The notes beneath the pieces were generated by a model. It had not been told where the DNA came from, searched no databases, and saw only the letters and a program-made list of their open reading frames with translations. This document shows positions 29,054-37,965 of a stretch of 64,000 nt of DNA, piece after piece. Origin of the DNA: an uncultured Roseibium sp. Its GTDB lineage: Bacteria > Pseudomonadota > Alphaproteobacteria > Rhizobiales > Stappiaceae. The stretch is from contig NZ_CANMFD010000005.1 in NCBI RefSeq assembly GCF_947496995.1, positions 186,001-250,000 on the forward strand. The letters are read 5' to 3'. Within the stretch, counting starts at the first letter, position 1. Every line of letters starts with the position of its first letter. A program made the translations under genes and the position numbers.

Positions 29054-30049
29054 TCAAGAAAACAGCACCGCCGAGAGCTTGCGTCGGCCATAGGCGCTGG
29101 CCGGGTCCTTGAAGCCCCAGGCTTCAAAGAACTGCAGCAGCTGCGTGCGGGCACCGTCCTCTTTCCATTCCCGGTCGCGGCGGACAATCTCGATAAGCTG
29201 ATCCACAGCGCCGTTCTTGTCGCCCTTGCCGTTCAGCCCGAGAGCCAGGTCGAACCGGGCCTGAAGATCGAGCGGATCTTTTTCGATCCGGTCCTGAAGG
29301 TCGGCCAGATCGCCAAGAGAAGCCGCCTGTTCGGCCAGATCGAGCGCCGTCTTCGCGGCGATATAGGCCTCTTCGGAACGCTTTTCCTCAGGCACAAGCT
29401 CGAGGGCCTGTTTGGCGCGCTCCGGTTCGCCGGCGGCCAGATAACACTGGGCGAGGCCCGCAATGGCCCTGGTGTTGTCCGGTTCCATCTGCATGACGGC
29501 CCCGAAGTGCTGGGCTGCCTGGGCGAAGTCTCCGGCGGCGAGCAGTTCTTCCGCCTGTTCAAGATGCAGCTCAGCCTGGTTCACGGGGGCCGGGCCGGCG
29601 ACCTTCTCGATGAAGGCCTTGACCTGGCTTTCCTGCTGCGCGCCCATGAAACCGTCGACCGGCTGGCCGTCCTTGAAGGCGACAACCGCCGGAATCGACT
29701 GGATGCCCATCTGGCCGGGGACCTCGGGGTTTTCGTCGATATTCATCTTGGCAAGCTTGACCCTGCCGCCGGCGGCCTTCACCTCGGCTTCGATGATCGG
29801 TGTCAACTGCTTGCAGGGGCCGCACCAGGGCGCCCAGAAATCCACCAGCACGACCTGATGACGGGAGGCTTCCATGACGTCCGCCATGAAGGTCTCGGTG
29901 GTGACGTCGAAAACCAGATCGCCGCCCGCGGGAGCGCCGCCGCCTCCGGACGCGCCCTGTCCGCCCGTCGGTCCGCCGTAGCCGCCACCCATGCTGCCAC
30001 CGAAACCGCCGCCGATCTGGCCGCCCATGGTGTAATTGCCGTTGCTCAT
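29054..30049 (-). CDS. Thioredoxin-TPR protein (CnoX/YbbN-like)
   Basis: 331 residues from ATG 30049. The N-terminal 45 residues are strikingly Gly-rich (MGGQIGGGFGGSMGGGYGG). A thioredoxin domain with an intact WCGPC site follows (VVLVDFWAPWCGPCKQLTP), then C-terminal TPR-like helices (LHLEQAEELLAAGDFAQAAQHF, AGLAQCYLAAGEPERAKQAL). This is the layout of CnoX/YbbN chaperedoxins, which protect unfolded proteins and deliver them to GroEL or DnaK. E. coli YbbN has SxxC, whereas this one keeps both cysteines and may be redox-active. Confidence 0.92.
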   Translation of the reverse strand: MSNGNYTMGGQIGGGFGGSMGGGYGGPTGGQGASGGGGAPAGGDLVFDVTTETFMADVMEASRHQVVLVDFWAPWCGPCKQLTPIIEAEVKAAGGRVKLAKMNIDENPEVPGQMGIQSIPAVVAFKDGQPVDGFMGAQQESQVKAFIEKVAGPAPVNQAELHLEQAEELLAAGDFAQAAQHFGAVMQMEPDNTRAIAGLAQCYLAAGEPERAKQALELVPEEKRSEEAYIAAKTALDLAEQAASLGDLADLQDRIEKDPLDLQARFDLALGLNGKGDKNGAVDQLIEIVRRDREWKEDGARTQLLQFFEAWGFKDPASAYGRRKLSAVLFS

Positions 30050-30176
30050 CTGTCCGCCTCGTTTCTGTGGTCCGTGTCTGCCGCGCCCGGACCGAAAGTG
30101 GTAACCGTCAAAGGGTCGATTTGGCTCATAACATGGAGCCGATGCACCCGAATTACAAACGCCCGGTGCACGGCCT

Positions 30177-30698
30177 TCACAAGCCGGCCGCCACCGCCTC
30201 TTCGCTGACCGCGAGGACGCGGGCGGAATGACCGCAGGCACCGGCGAATTTCATCAGGTCGTCCGCCTGAATGGATGTGGTCGCATCATTCTTGAGCGGA
30301 TGAAAGTTGAGAACATTGTGCTGCATCATTGCCGCGTCGAATACCGGGGTGACCCGCTGTGCGTCCCGGTCGTTGATCAGCGAGAAGGGTGTCACCGATC
30401 CCGGTTCCACACCCAGCACCTCCATGAGAAGATCCGCATTGCCGAAAGACACGCGCCCCTGGGCGCCAATGATCTGGTGGATCTTCTTCAGGTCTATCTG
30501 CGCATCGTGCAGGGCCACGATCAGGAACAGGCGGCCCTTCTTGTCCTTCACGAACAGGTTCTTGGTATGCCCGCCGGGAATGCGTTCATGCAGATCGCCG
30601 GATTCCGCCACGGTGAAGACAGGCTCGTGATCGACCGTGGTCACTTCGATATCGAGATCCCCGAAAAAGCTCATCAGGTCTTCGCGGCTTGCCGGCAT
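30177..30698 (-). CDS. ProX-like prolyl-tRNA deacylase (YbaK/ProRS-associated domain)
   Basis: 173 residues from ATG 30698. YbaK-type fold: VDHEPVFTVAES near the N-terminus, GGHTKNLFVKDKKGRLFLIVALHDAQIDLKKI with the conserved Lys, then FGNADLLMEVLGVEPGSVTPFSLIND. The family hydrolyses mischarged Ala-tRNA(Pro) or Cys-tRNA(Pro) in trans; this sequence resembles the stand-alone ProX branch most. It lies 127 bases upstream of the thioredoxin gene on the same strand. Confidence 0.9.
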   Translation of the reverse strand: MPASREDLMSFFGDLDIEVTTVDHEPVFTVAESGDLHERIPGGHTKNLFVKDKKGRLFLIVALHDAQIDLKKIHQIIGAQGRVSFGNADLLMEVLGVEPGSVTPFSLINDRDAQRVTPVFDAAMMQHNVLNFHPLKNDATTSIQADDLMKFAGACGHSARVLAVSEEAVAAGL

Positions 30699-31035
30699 GC
30701 TGTTTTCCCAGGTCCTGGTAAGGGCGGAAGCTTGCTCCGTTCGGCTCCCGGCCCCGGGCAAGCTCCAGTCCTTTAAAATCGAACAGGTTTTGCGTTTTTC
30801 ATGGCATTGCATGAAAACAGCCTGATCTAGCGCGTTTCCGCATTGCGCCACAAGGGCGAATTGGCAGACTATAGTGCTGAATTCCGTGGTTTTTCCGAGG
30901 AGTGGAGCACAGGAAATCCACAAAAAGACAGGACTGAAAAATTCTGCAGATTCGGTGTTGCAATCCGTCCCGGCTTGGTTCATATACAGCGCCACCGACG
31001 CCGGGGCCTTACTTCCCAGGCGGTCAGGTCGCTGT
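30699..31035. other. Intergenic region, no gene seen
   Basis: 337 bases between the ProX-like gene (minus) and the tRNA gene (plus). It must hold both promoters. I see no clear operator, repeat or small gene. Confidence 0.5.
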
Positions 31036-31110
31036 GCGGGCGTAGCTCAGGGGTAGAGCACAACCTTGCCAAGGTTGGGGTCGTGGGTTCGAATCCCATC
31101 GCCCGCTCCA
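31036..31110 (+). tRNA. tRNA-Gly (GCC)
   Basis: Complete cloverleaf. Acceptor GCGGGCG pairs with CGCCCGC, followed by T and an encoded CCA. The D arm is in GTAGCTCAGGGGTAGAGCAC. The anticodon arm is CAACC-TTGCCAA-GGTTG with anticodon GCC at 31068-31070. The T arm is GTGGGTTCGAATCCCAT. It is the single tRNA in the window. Confidence 0.97.
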
Positions 31111-31116
31111 GATTTC

Positions 31117-31150
31117 AAAAGGGCCTGGGAGAAATCCCGGGTCCTTTTTT
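31117..31150 (+). terminator. Intrinsic terminator of tRNA-Gly
   Basis: AAAAGGGCCTGGGA (31117-31130), loop GAAA, TCCCGGGTCCTTTT (31135-31148) and two more T. A 14-bp stem with two G-U type pairs that runs into the U-tract. Confidence 0.88.
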
Positions 31151-31310
31151 GTTGCCGCAAAACCTCTCCTCTTAACACTGCTTTTCACTGCATCCGACGG
31201 GCAAGGTGCTCAGAGTTCTGCTCTGGCAAGTGTGCCCTGCTGCCCAATCGTATCCCGGTACAAAAGTGCTTGGGTGCAAAAAGCAGTCCATGCAGCTCTT
31301 GTGATGCATC

Positions 31311-31343
31311 ATTTGTGTTTTTATTAGCTTTAATGAAACAAAT
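31311..31343. promoter_or_regulatory. Inverted repeat before the RpiR-type regulator gene
   Basis: ATTTGTGTTT (31311-31320) and AAACAAAT (31336-31343) form a spaced inverted repeat in an AT-rich segment 40-70 bases upstream of the regulator start. A plausible autoregulatory operator, but only by position. Confidence 0.25.
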
Positions 31344-31379
31344 GTTGCAAGAAGCGGAAAAGGCGTTAGGATTTGATCC

Positions 31380-32288
31380 ATGGAGACGCCGCCGCTTGCA
31401 GATGTGATAATCAATTCCTTTGACGGTTATTCCGCCGAAGTTAGAAAAGCCGCGCGGTTCGTGCTCGATAATCCGCGCGATGTGGCGCTTCTGTCCATGC
31501 GGGAGCAGGCCCGCCGGGCCGGGGTCCAGCCCTCCACCATGATGCGGCTGGCGAAGCAGCTCGGGTTTGAAGGTTTCGATCCGGTGCGGGACGCCTATGC
31601 GGACGCCATGCGAAATCCGGCAACCAGTTTCGAGGGCAAGGCGCGCGATCAGCAGCGTCTGCAGGATCTCGGCGGCGACCAGGCGCTCGCGGCGAAGATC
31701 GTCGCTTCGGTCACCCGACAACTTCAATCCTTGTCTGCTGCAGAGCAGCTTGTCCGCCTGAGCGACGCCGCGACGCTTCTTGCCGGTGCCCGGCGTGTTT
31801 ATTGTCTTGGCCTGCGCGCCAGCCACCCGATCGCCTGGCAGCTCAACTACATCCTGTCGCTTGTCGGCGACAAGTCGGTCCTGCTGGACGACATCGCCAA
31901 CACCGGGTCGGACCGGATCAGGTTCGCGGGCAAGGAGGACGTGCTCTTTGCCGTCACCGTCACGCCCTATACCCAGCTGACACTGGATATCGTCGATTAC
32001 GCACACAAGCAGGGCGTGCCGGTCGTCGCCCTGACGGACAGTCCTGTCTCGCCGCTGGCCAAGCGGGCCACCATAACGATCGCCACGACAACGGAGAGCC
32101 CCTCCTTCTACCATTCGATGACACCTGCCTTTTTGCTTGCAGAAATCCTGGCCGTTCTGGTCGCCGGTCAGGGAGAAAAAGAGACACTGGAAGCACTCAG
32201 GCAGGTGGATTCCTATCATGCGAGCCTCGGCACGCATGCAACGACACGGCCCCATCCCACCGCGACCCCATCAAAAGAAATCCAATGA
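31380..32288 (+). CDS. MurR/RpiR family transcriptional regulator
   Basis: 302 residues. An N-terminal HTH_6 domain (FDGYSAEVRKAARFVLDNPRDVALLSMREQARRAGVQPSTMMRLAKQLG in pieces) precedes a C-terminal SIS domain (RVYCLGLRASHPIAWQLNYIL, LFAVTVTPYTQLTLDIVDYA). RpiR proteins sense phosphosugars or related metabolites and control adjacent catabolic genes. The stop overlaps the aminotransferase start (ATGA), so it most likely regulates its own operon, including the aminotransferase and perhaps the TRAP genes. Confidence 0.92.
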   Translation: METPPLADVIINSFDGYSAEVRKAARFVLDNPRDVALLSMREQARRAGVQPSTMMRLAKQLGFEGFDPVRDAYADAMRNPATSFEGKARDQQRLQDLGGDQALAAKIVASVTRQLQSLSAAEQLVRLSDAATLLAGARRVYCLGLRASHPIAWQLNYILSLVGDKSVLLDDIANTGSDRIRFAGKEDVLFAVTVTPYTQLTLDIVDYAHKQGVPVVALTDSPVSPLAKRATITIATTTESPSFYHSMTPAFLLAEILAVLVAGQGEKETLEALRQVDSYHASLGTHATTRPHPTATPSKEIQ

Positions 32289-33613
32289 CGCATCTCCTTC
32301 ACCGATCCATCCAGTCCGACCTTCCGGTCGCCGCCCGCGGTAAGGGCGTTTACATCTATGACCGGGACGGGAACGCCTATCTCGATGCTTCGGGGGGCGC
32401 AGCGGTCTCCAGTCTCGGTCACGGTCACCCGGATGTCCTGAAGGCGCTTCACGCGCAACTGGACGCCATGGCCTATGCCCATACGGGTTTCTTCACGACG
32501 GAGGTGGCCGAGGCGCTGGCCGACCGGCTGATCGAGGAAGCCCCCGAGGGCCTGGAAAAGGCCTATCTGGTCAGCGGCGGGTCGGAGGCCATGGAGGCGG
32601 CCCTGAAGATGGCGCGCCAGTATTTCGTGGAAACCGGCCAGCCGGGGCGCCGGCATGTGATTGCCCGCCGCCAGAGCTATCACGGCAACACGCTGGGAGC
32701 GCTCGCGGCGGGCGGCAACGCCCTGCGGCGGACGCAGTTCAGCCCGCTGCTCATCGAAACCCACCACATTGCGCCCTGTTATGCCTACCGTCATCAGCAT
32801 GAAGGCGAGAGCCCTGAGAATTATGGCGCCCGCGCGGCCGGGGAACTGGAAGACCAGATCCTGGAGCTGGGCGCAGACCAGGTGATGGCGTTCGTGGCCG
32901 AGCCGGTCGTCGGCGCCACCAGCGGCGCGGTGCCTCCGGCGCCGGGGTATTTCCGCAAGATCCGCGAGATCTGCGACCGCTACGGTGTCCTGCTGATCCT
33001 GGACGAGGTCATGTGCGGCATGGGCCGCACGGGCACGCTGCATGCCTGCGAGCAGGAAGGCGTCAGTCCGGATCTCCTGGTCATCGCCAAGGGCCTCGGC
33101 GGCGGCTATCAGCCGATCGGGGCGGTGCTGCTCAGCGGAAAGATCTTCCAGGCTTTCGAACAGGGCAGCGGGTTCTTTCAGCACGGGCACACCTATATGG
33201 GCCACCCGATGGCGGCGGCAGCCGGGCTTGCGGTGCAGGACATCATTCGGCGCGACAACCTCCTTGCGAATGTCAGGGCCATGGGAGCGCATCTGACGGA
33301 TTGTCTGGGACAGCGTTTCGGGCGGGATCCACGCGTTGGAGACATTCGCGGCCGGGGGCTGTTCCAGGCGATCGAGCTTGTCGAGAACAAGGAAACAAAG
33401 GCGCCGTTTGATCCGGCGCTCAAGATCCACGCACGCATCAAGCGCGAGGCCATGCAGCGGGGTTTGATGGTCTATCCGATGGGAGGCACGATCGACGGCC
33501 GGAACGGGGATCACGTGCTGATCGCGCCGCCTTTCATCGCGACGAGGACAGATATCGAAACAATCGTTGACCGCCTCGGCGCTGCAGTCGATGCGGCGCT
33601 GCAGCCGATCTAG
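32285..33613 (+). CDS. Class III PLP-dependent aminotransferase
   Basis: 442 residues from ATG 32285. Fold-type I class III features are present: YLDASGGAAVSSLGHGHP, the PLP-phosphate region LVSGGSEAMEAALKMARQY, the Asp motif LLILDEVMCGMGRTG, and the Schiff-base Lys269 in VIAKGLGGGYQPIGAV. The family includes omega-amino acid:pyruvate and 4-aminobutyrate transaminases; the substrate cannot be told from sequence. Coupled translation with an RpiR regulator and a following TAXI-TRAP transporter suggests it degrades an imported amine or amino acid. Confidence 0.93.
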   Translation: MTHLLHRSIQSDLPVAARGKGVYIYDRDGNAYLDASGGAAVSSLGHGHPDVLKALHAQLDAMAYAHTGFFTTEVAEALADRLIEEAPEGLEKAYLVSGGSEAMEAALKMARQYFVETGQPGRRHVIARRQSYHGNTLGALAAGGNALRRTQFSPLLIETHHIAPCYAYRHQHEGESPENYGARAAGELEDQILELGADQVMAFVAEPVVGATSGAVPPAPGYFRKIREICDRYGVLLILDEVMCGMGRTGTLHACEQEGVSPDLLVIAKGLGGGYQPIGAVLLSGKIFQAFEQGSGFFQHGHTYMGHPMAAAAGLAVQDIIRRDNLLANVRAMGAHLTDCLGQRFGRDPRVGDIRGRGLFQAIELVENKETKAPFDPALKIHARIKREAMQRGLMVYPMGGTIDGRNGDHVLIAPPFIATRTDIETIVDRLGAAVDAALQPI

Positions 33614-33735
33614 AGGGTGTCCTTGCGTAAATTTTCGCATAGAGTGGTTGCAGCAAAGTCTTTCACAGCCTGCGAGGGCTGTGCTCAGGGGGCGAGGAGG
33701 AACCGCGCCCGAAACCATAAGAACAGGGGAAACCT

Positions 33736-34698
33736 ATGAAACTCATGTACTCCGTAATCGCCGGGGCTTTCGCTCTGGGTATGAGCGCGTCGGCAGCGAC
33801 CGCGGAAGAATATATTTCCATCGGAACCGGCGGTGTCACCGGCGTCTACTATCCGACCGGCGGGGCAATCTGCCGCCTGGTGAACAAGGACCGCAAGGAT
33901 CACGGCATCCGTTGCTCGGCGGAATCGACAGGCGGGTCGGTCTATAACATCAACACCGTGCGTGCCGGCGAACTTGAATTCGGCGTTGCCCAGTCCGACT
34001 GGCAGTATCATGCCTATCACGGCACCTCCAAGTTCGAGGACCAGGGGCCCTTCGAGAAGGAACGCTCGGTGTTCTCCGTTCATCCCGAGCCCTTCACCCT
34101 GATCGCCCGCAAAGGCTCCGGTATCACCGGCTTCGCGGACATCAAGGGCAAGAAAGTCAATGTCGGCAACGCCGGGTCCGGCCAGCGCGCCACGATGGAA
34201 GTCGTCATGGATGCCTTCGGCATGACCATGGATGACCTTGCCCTGGCGGCGGAGCTCAAAGGCTCCGAAATGGCCCAGGCGATCTGCGACGGCAAGATCG
34301 ATGCGATGATCTACACCGTCGGGCATCCGGCAGCAGCCATCACGGAAGCTGCGACCACCTGCGATGTCGAGATCGTTTCGGTGTCGGGCGAGCCGATCGA
34401 GAAACTCGTCTCGGACAACCCCTACTACCGCGTGGCCACCATTCCGGGCGGCATGTACAGGGGCACCGACAATGATGTGACCACCTTCGGCGTCGGCGCC
34501 ACCTTCATCTCCTCCTCCGATGTGTCCGACGAGGTCGTCTACACCGTCGTCAAGGCGGTCTTTGACAATTTCGATGCCTTCAAGAAGCTGCATCCGGCTT
34601 TCGCCAACCTGAAGGAAGAAGAAATGATCAAGGACGGCCTGTCCGCTCCGCTTCATCCGGGTGCCGTGAAATACTACACGGAACGCGGCTGGATGTGA
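33736..34698 (+). CDS. TAXI family TRAP transporter solute-binding protein
   Basis: 320 residues. Signal peptide MKLMYSVIAGAFALGMSASAATAE, then YISIGTGGVTGVYYPTGGAICRLVN, the diagnostic start of TAXI-type (TRAP-associated extracytoplasmic immunogenic) receptors. VNVGNAGSGQRATMEVVMDAFGM and CDGKIDAMIYTVGHP are also family-typical. It delivers its ligand from the periplasm to the membrane permease encoded next. GGGGAAACC serves as ribosome binding site. A terminator-like hairpin directly follows the stop. The ligand is unknown; some TAXI proteins bind glutamate or other carboxylates. Confidence 0.94.
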   Translation: MKLMYSVIAGAFALGMSASAATAEEYISIGTGGVTGVYYPTGGAICRLVNKDRKDHGIRCSAESTGGSVYNINTVRAGELEFGVAQSDWQYHAYHGTSKFEDQGPFEKERSVFSVHPEPFTLIARKGSGITGFADIKGKKVNVGNAGSGQRATMEVVMDAFGMTMDDLALAAELKGSEMAQAICDGKIDAMIYTVGHPAAAITEAATTCDVEIVSVSGEPIEKLVSDNPYYRVATIPGGMYRGTDNDVTTFGVGATFISSSDVSDEVVYTVVKAVFDNFDAFKKLHPAFANLKEEEMIKDGLSAPLHPGAVKYYTERGWM

Positions 34699-34712
34699 TC
34701 TTCCGCTCATAC

Positions 34713-34748
34713 GCCGGGCAGGTTCCTCCTGCCCGGCTTTTGTCTTTT
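34713..34748 (+). terminator. Terminator-like hairpin between TAXI receptor and permease genes
   Basis: GCCGGGCAGG (34713-34722), loop TTCCT, CCTGCCCGGC (34728-34737), then TTTTGTCTTTT. A perfect 10-bp stem with U-tract inside the operon. It would make the receptor mRNA more abundant than the permease mRNA. Confidence 0.85.
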
Positions 34749-34763
34749 AAAACATAAGATTAC

Positions 34764-34850
34764 GGTCTCTCGAGACCACTTCCGGCGGGGGCCGGATGCC
34801 GGGTGGGCTACCCGGCTTTGCGGGGAAGCGCGTTCCGGTCGCCGGAACGC
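34764..34850 (+). promoter_or_regulatory. Structured leader with three hairpins before the TRAP permease
   Basis: Three consecutive perfect stems: GGTCTC / GAGACC (34764-34777), GCCGGGT / ACCCGGC (34798-34816) and GCGTTCCGG / CCGGAACGC (34830-34850). The last ends 5 bases before the GGAGGG of the permease gene. They may set mRNA processing or translation of the permease. Confidence 0.5.
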
Positions 34851-34867
34851 AAGCGGAGGGACTTGGA

Positions 34868-37498
34868 ATGTCAGCTGAAGACAATACCCGGCGCGATAAA
34901 GACGTCGATGTAGATATGATGGTCGCCGAGGTCGAGACCGGTGCCCGGTCAGCGGCTGGAGCGGCAGGCAAGTTCATACTGGCGCTGGCGTTCGTCTGGT
35001 CCACCTTCCAGATCTATATCGCCTCGAATGTTCCTTACGTCCTGACCGAGTTGACCGGGGTCAACGTCGTATTCAACAACCAGGAAGCGCGGCAGTTCCA
35101 CCTGGCGTTCGCCCTTGCGCTGGCGATGCTGGCCTATCCGCTTTTCAAGTCGTCGCCGCGTGACCGTGTCCCTCTTTACGACTGGGTGCTGGCCATTCTC
35201 GGCGCCTCGTCCTGTATCTATCTTTTTGTCTTCAAGGAAGAAATCGCCAACCGCGCCGGCCTGCCGACCACTGCCGATCTCGTCTTTTCGATCATGGGCA
35301 TGATCAGCCTCGGCATCGCCGTCTACCGCTCTCTCGGCCTGCCGCTGGTGATTGTCGCCTCCGTTTTCGTCTTCTACGTCTTCTTCGGCCATGCCTCGTT
35401 CATGCCGGATGCGATCCAGTGGAAAGGGGCTTCCCTGGGCAAGGCCATGTGGCACTACTGGATGCAGTCGGAGGGCGTCTTCGGTGTGGCCCTCGGTGTT
35501 TCCGCCTCGATGATCTTTCTGTTCGTGCTTTTCGGCTCGCTGTTGGAAAAAGCCGGCGCGGGCAACTATTTCATCAAGCTTGCCTTTTCCCTGCTCGGCC
35601 ATCTGCGCGGCGGTCCGGCCAAGGCAGCCGTGGTTGCCTCGGCCCTGTCCGGTCTCTACTCCGGGTCTTCCATCGCCAATGTGGTGACCACCGGCACCTT
35701 CACCATTCCGCTGATGAAGCGCACCGGGTTTTCGCCCGAGAAGGCGGGCGCGGTCGAAGTCGCTTCTTCCACCAACGGCCAGCTTACTCCGCCGGTGATG
35801 GGTGCCGCGGCGTTCCTGATTTCCGAATTCACCGGAATTTCCTATCCCGAACTCATCAAGCATGCCTTCCTGCCGGCGGTGATTTCCTACATAGCGCTCG
35901 TCTATATCGTGCATCTGGAAGCCCTGAAGCTGGGCCTGGAAGGCATGAAGCGCCCGACGATTACCGCAACACTGGCGCGGCGGCTTTCCGGCGTTCTCTT
36001 CGGCTTCATCGCCATGTGCGTGCTTGCCGCCGTGGTCTATTACGGCCTCGGCTGGATCAAGGTGGTGTTCCCGAACCTGACATTCACCGCTGCAGCTCTC
36101 ATCTGCCTTGCCGCCTATATCTTCCTGGCCGTGGTTGCTTCCCGGCATCCGGATCTGGAGATGGACGACCCGAATGCTCCGATCGAGGAATTGCCGAGGG
36201 CATGGGACGTGGCCGTCACCGGGTTCTACTTCCTGCTGCCCATCGTCATCCTGATCTGGTGCATCCTGATCGAGCGCCTGTCGCCGACCACATCCGCCTA
36301 TTGGGCGACCATCGCCATGCTCACCATCGTGCTCACCCAGCGGCCGCTGAAAGCCGCCTTGCGGGCAAGCGGCGAAATGAGTGCTGCCTGGAAGCAGGGG
36401 TTCAGGGATTTCGTCGACGGGATGATCTCCGGTGCCCGCAGCATGATCGGCATCGGTGTGGCTACGGGTGCCGCCGGCATCATCGTCGGGACGGTCTCGC
36501 TGACCGGTGCACACCAGGTGGTCGGCGAATTCGTCGAGTTCCTCTCCGGCGGCAACCTGATGCTGATGCTCTTCCTCGTGGCGATCATGAGCCTGATCCT
36601 CGGGATGGGGCTGCCGACAACGGCGAACTACATCGTGGTCTCGTCGCTGATGGCGCCCGTGATCGTCACTGTCGGTGCGCAGAGCGGGCTGATCGTTCCT
36701 CTGGTCGCGGTGCATCTGTTCGTGTTCTATTTCGGCATCCTGGCCGACGACACGCCTCCGGTGGGTCTTGCGGCTTTTGCCGCGGCGGCCATATCCGGAG
36801 GCGATCCGATCCGCACCGGTATCCAGGGCTTCAGCTACGATATCCGTACGGCGCTTCTGCCGTTCCTCTTCATCTTCAACACGGAACTGCTGCTGATCGA
36901 CGTCGGACCGGTGAAAGCGGTCTTCATCTTCGTCATCGGGGTGACGGCGATGATGCTCTTTGCGGCGGCGACGCAAGGATATTTCCTTGCCAGAAGCCGG
37001 ATATGGGAGACCCTCGCCCTGCTTCTGGTCGCCTTCACGCTGTTCCGCCCGGGGTTCTGGCTCGACTATGTCCAGCCTCCTTACGTGGACCGGCCGGGTT
37101 CGGACCTGGTCCAGCTTGCCGGCCAGGTCGAGGACGGCGGCACGCTTCGAATGGTGGTCTCGGGACCGGATTTCGACGATGCCGACCAGATCGAGGACCT
37201 GACGCTGGTGCTCGAACTCGGGCCGAAAGCCGACGACGGCACCGACCGCCTCTTCAAGATTGGCCTGACGGTCATGGATGACGGGGACAAGACAATCCTC
37301 GAAGAGCCGCTGCCCGGCACACCGTATTTCACCCAATTGCAGGGATACGACTACTACGGCGACGAAAGCGTTGTGGTTTCCAAAGTGCAATTGCCCGCAG
37401 AACGGATGGCGAAGGAAGTCTTCTACATTCCTGCATTGCTGCTGCTGGGACTTGTCATCCTGATGCAGCGCCGCCGTCAGACCGTGCCGGCATTCTAG
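34868..37498 (+). CDS. TRAP transporter permease, fused small and large subunits (TAXI type)
   Basis: 876 residues from ATG 34868, preceded by GGAGGG. The N-terminal four-helix (DctQ-like) part is fused to a long DctM-like part with many helices. Typical DctM signatures are present: SGLYSGSSIANVVTTGTFTIPLMKRTGF, SSTNGQLTPPVMGAAAFLI and MGLPTTANYIVVSSLMAPV. The last 150 residues (LVQLAGQVEDGGTLRMVVSG onward, with a final membrane helix) correspond to the DUF3394 extension of TAXI permeases. It imports the ligand of the upstream receptor, driven by an ion gradient. Confidence 0.93.
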   Translation: MSAEDNTRRDKDVDVDMMVAEVETGARSAAGAAGKFILALAFVWSTFQIYIASNVPYVLTELTGVNVVFNNQEARQFHLAFALALAMLAYPLFKSSPRDRVPLYDWVLAILGASSCIYLFVFKEEIANRAGLPTTADLVFSIMGMISLGIAVYRSLGLPLVIVASVFVFYVFFGHASFMPDAIQWKGASLGKAMWHYWMQSEGVFGVALGVSASMIFLFVLFGSLLEKAGAGNYFIKLAFSLLGHLRGGPAKAAVVASALSGLYSGSSIANVVTTGTFTIPLMKRTGFSPEKAGAVEVASSTNGQLTPPVMGAAAFLISEFTGISYPELIKHAFLPAVISYIALVYIVHLEALKLGLEGMKRPTITATLARRLSGVLFGFIAMCVLAAVVYYGLGWIKVVFPNLTFTAAALICLAAYIFLAVVASRHPDLEMDDPNAPIEELPRAWDVAVTGFYFLLPIVILIWCILIERLSPTTSAYWATIAMLTIVLTQRPLKAALRASGEMSAAWKQGFRDFVDGMISGARSMIGIGVATGAAGIIVGTVSLTGAHQVVGEFVEFLSGGNLMLMLFLVAIMSLILGMGLPTTANYIVVSSLMAPVIVTVGAQSGLIVPLVAVHLFVFYFGILADDTPPVGLAAFAAAAISGGDPIRTGIQGFSYDIRTALLPFLFIFNTELLLIDVGPVKAVFIFVIGVTAMMLFAAATQGYFLARSRIWETLALLLVAFTLFRPGFWLDYVQPPYVDRPGSDLVQLAGQVEDGGTLRMVVSGPDFDDADQIEDLTLVLELGPKADDGTDRLFKIGLTVMDDGDKTILEEPLPGTPYFTQLQGYDYYGDESVVVSKVQLPAERMAKEVFYIPALLLLGLVILMQRRRQTVPAF

Positions 37499-37514
37499 AA
37501 TTGGGGGAAATTCA

Positions 37515-37943
37515 ATGACTGGAAAAATTCTCGTATCGCTCGACCTTGGCGAAGCTGAAGACGCCAAGCAGCTTCTGAAGACGGCGGAGGAGCTTGCCGG
37601 TCTTCGCAAGGACGAGCTTCACATCGTCACCGTGGTGCCGACGTATTCCATGCCGATCGTGGGCTCTTATTTCGGTCCCGGAGAGGAAGAAAAGGTTCTT
37701 GAGCGGGCGCTCATGGCTCTCAAGAATTTCCTTTCCGAAAATTCCGCGTCTCCGGACAAGGTCAAAGGGCATATCGCCCATGGCTCTATCTATTCGGAGA
37801 TCATGAGTGTCGCCGACAAGCTGAACTGCGACCTCATCGTGATCGGCGCCCACAGGCCCGGCCTCGGCGACTATCTGCTCGGCCCCAACGCGGCGCGCGT
37901 GGTGCGCCATGCCAACCAGTCCGTCTACGTCGTGAGGCATTAA
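37515..37943 (+). CDS. Universal stress protein (UspA family)
   Basis: 142 residues, 16 bases after the TRAP permease stop and with GGGGGAA upstream, so it is co-transcribed with the transporter. The Usp fold is visible: KILVSLDLGEAEDAKQLL, IVTVVP, and the C-terminal nucleotide-binding loop IVIGAHRPGLGDYLLGPNAARVVRHA, close to GxxGxxxxxxxGS but with Pro-Asn for Gly-Ser. TRAP-associated Usp proteins (for example TeaD in Halomonas) modulate their transporter; the same role is likely here. Confidence 0.92.
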   Translation: MTGKILVSLDLGEAEDAKQLLKTAEELAGLRKDELHIVTVVPTYSMPIVGSYFGPGEEEKVLERALMALKNFLSENSASPDKVKGHIAHGSIYSEIMSVADKLNCDLIVIGAHRPGLGDYLLGPNAARVVRHANQSVYVVRH

Positions 37944-37965
37944 TTTGACGAGGCTTCAGAGCCCC

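Noticed and set aside
33664..33683. CACAGCC / GGCTGTG hairpin as terminator after the aminotransferase gene
   Set aside because: No U-tract and only a 7-bp stem. It may be chance; the aminotransferase and TAXI genes could still be co-transcribed.
34949..37609. An 886-codon open frame on minus opposite the TRAP permease
   Set aside because: Low-complexity His/Gln/Glu/Arg translation typical of an antisense shadow of a membrane-protein gene.
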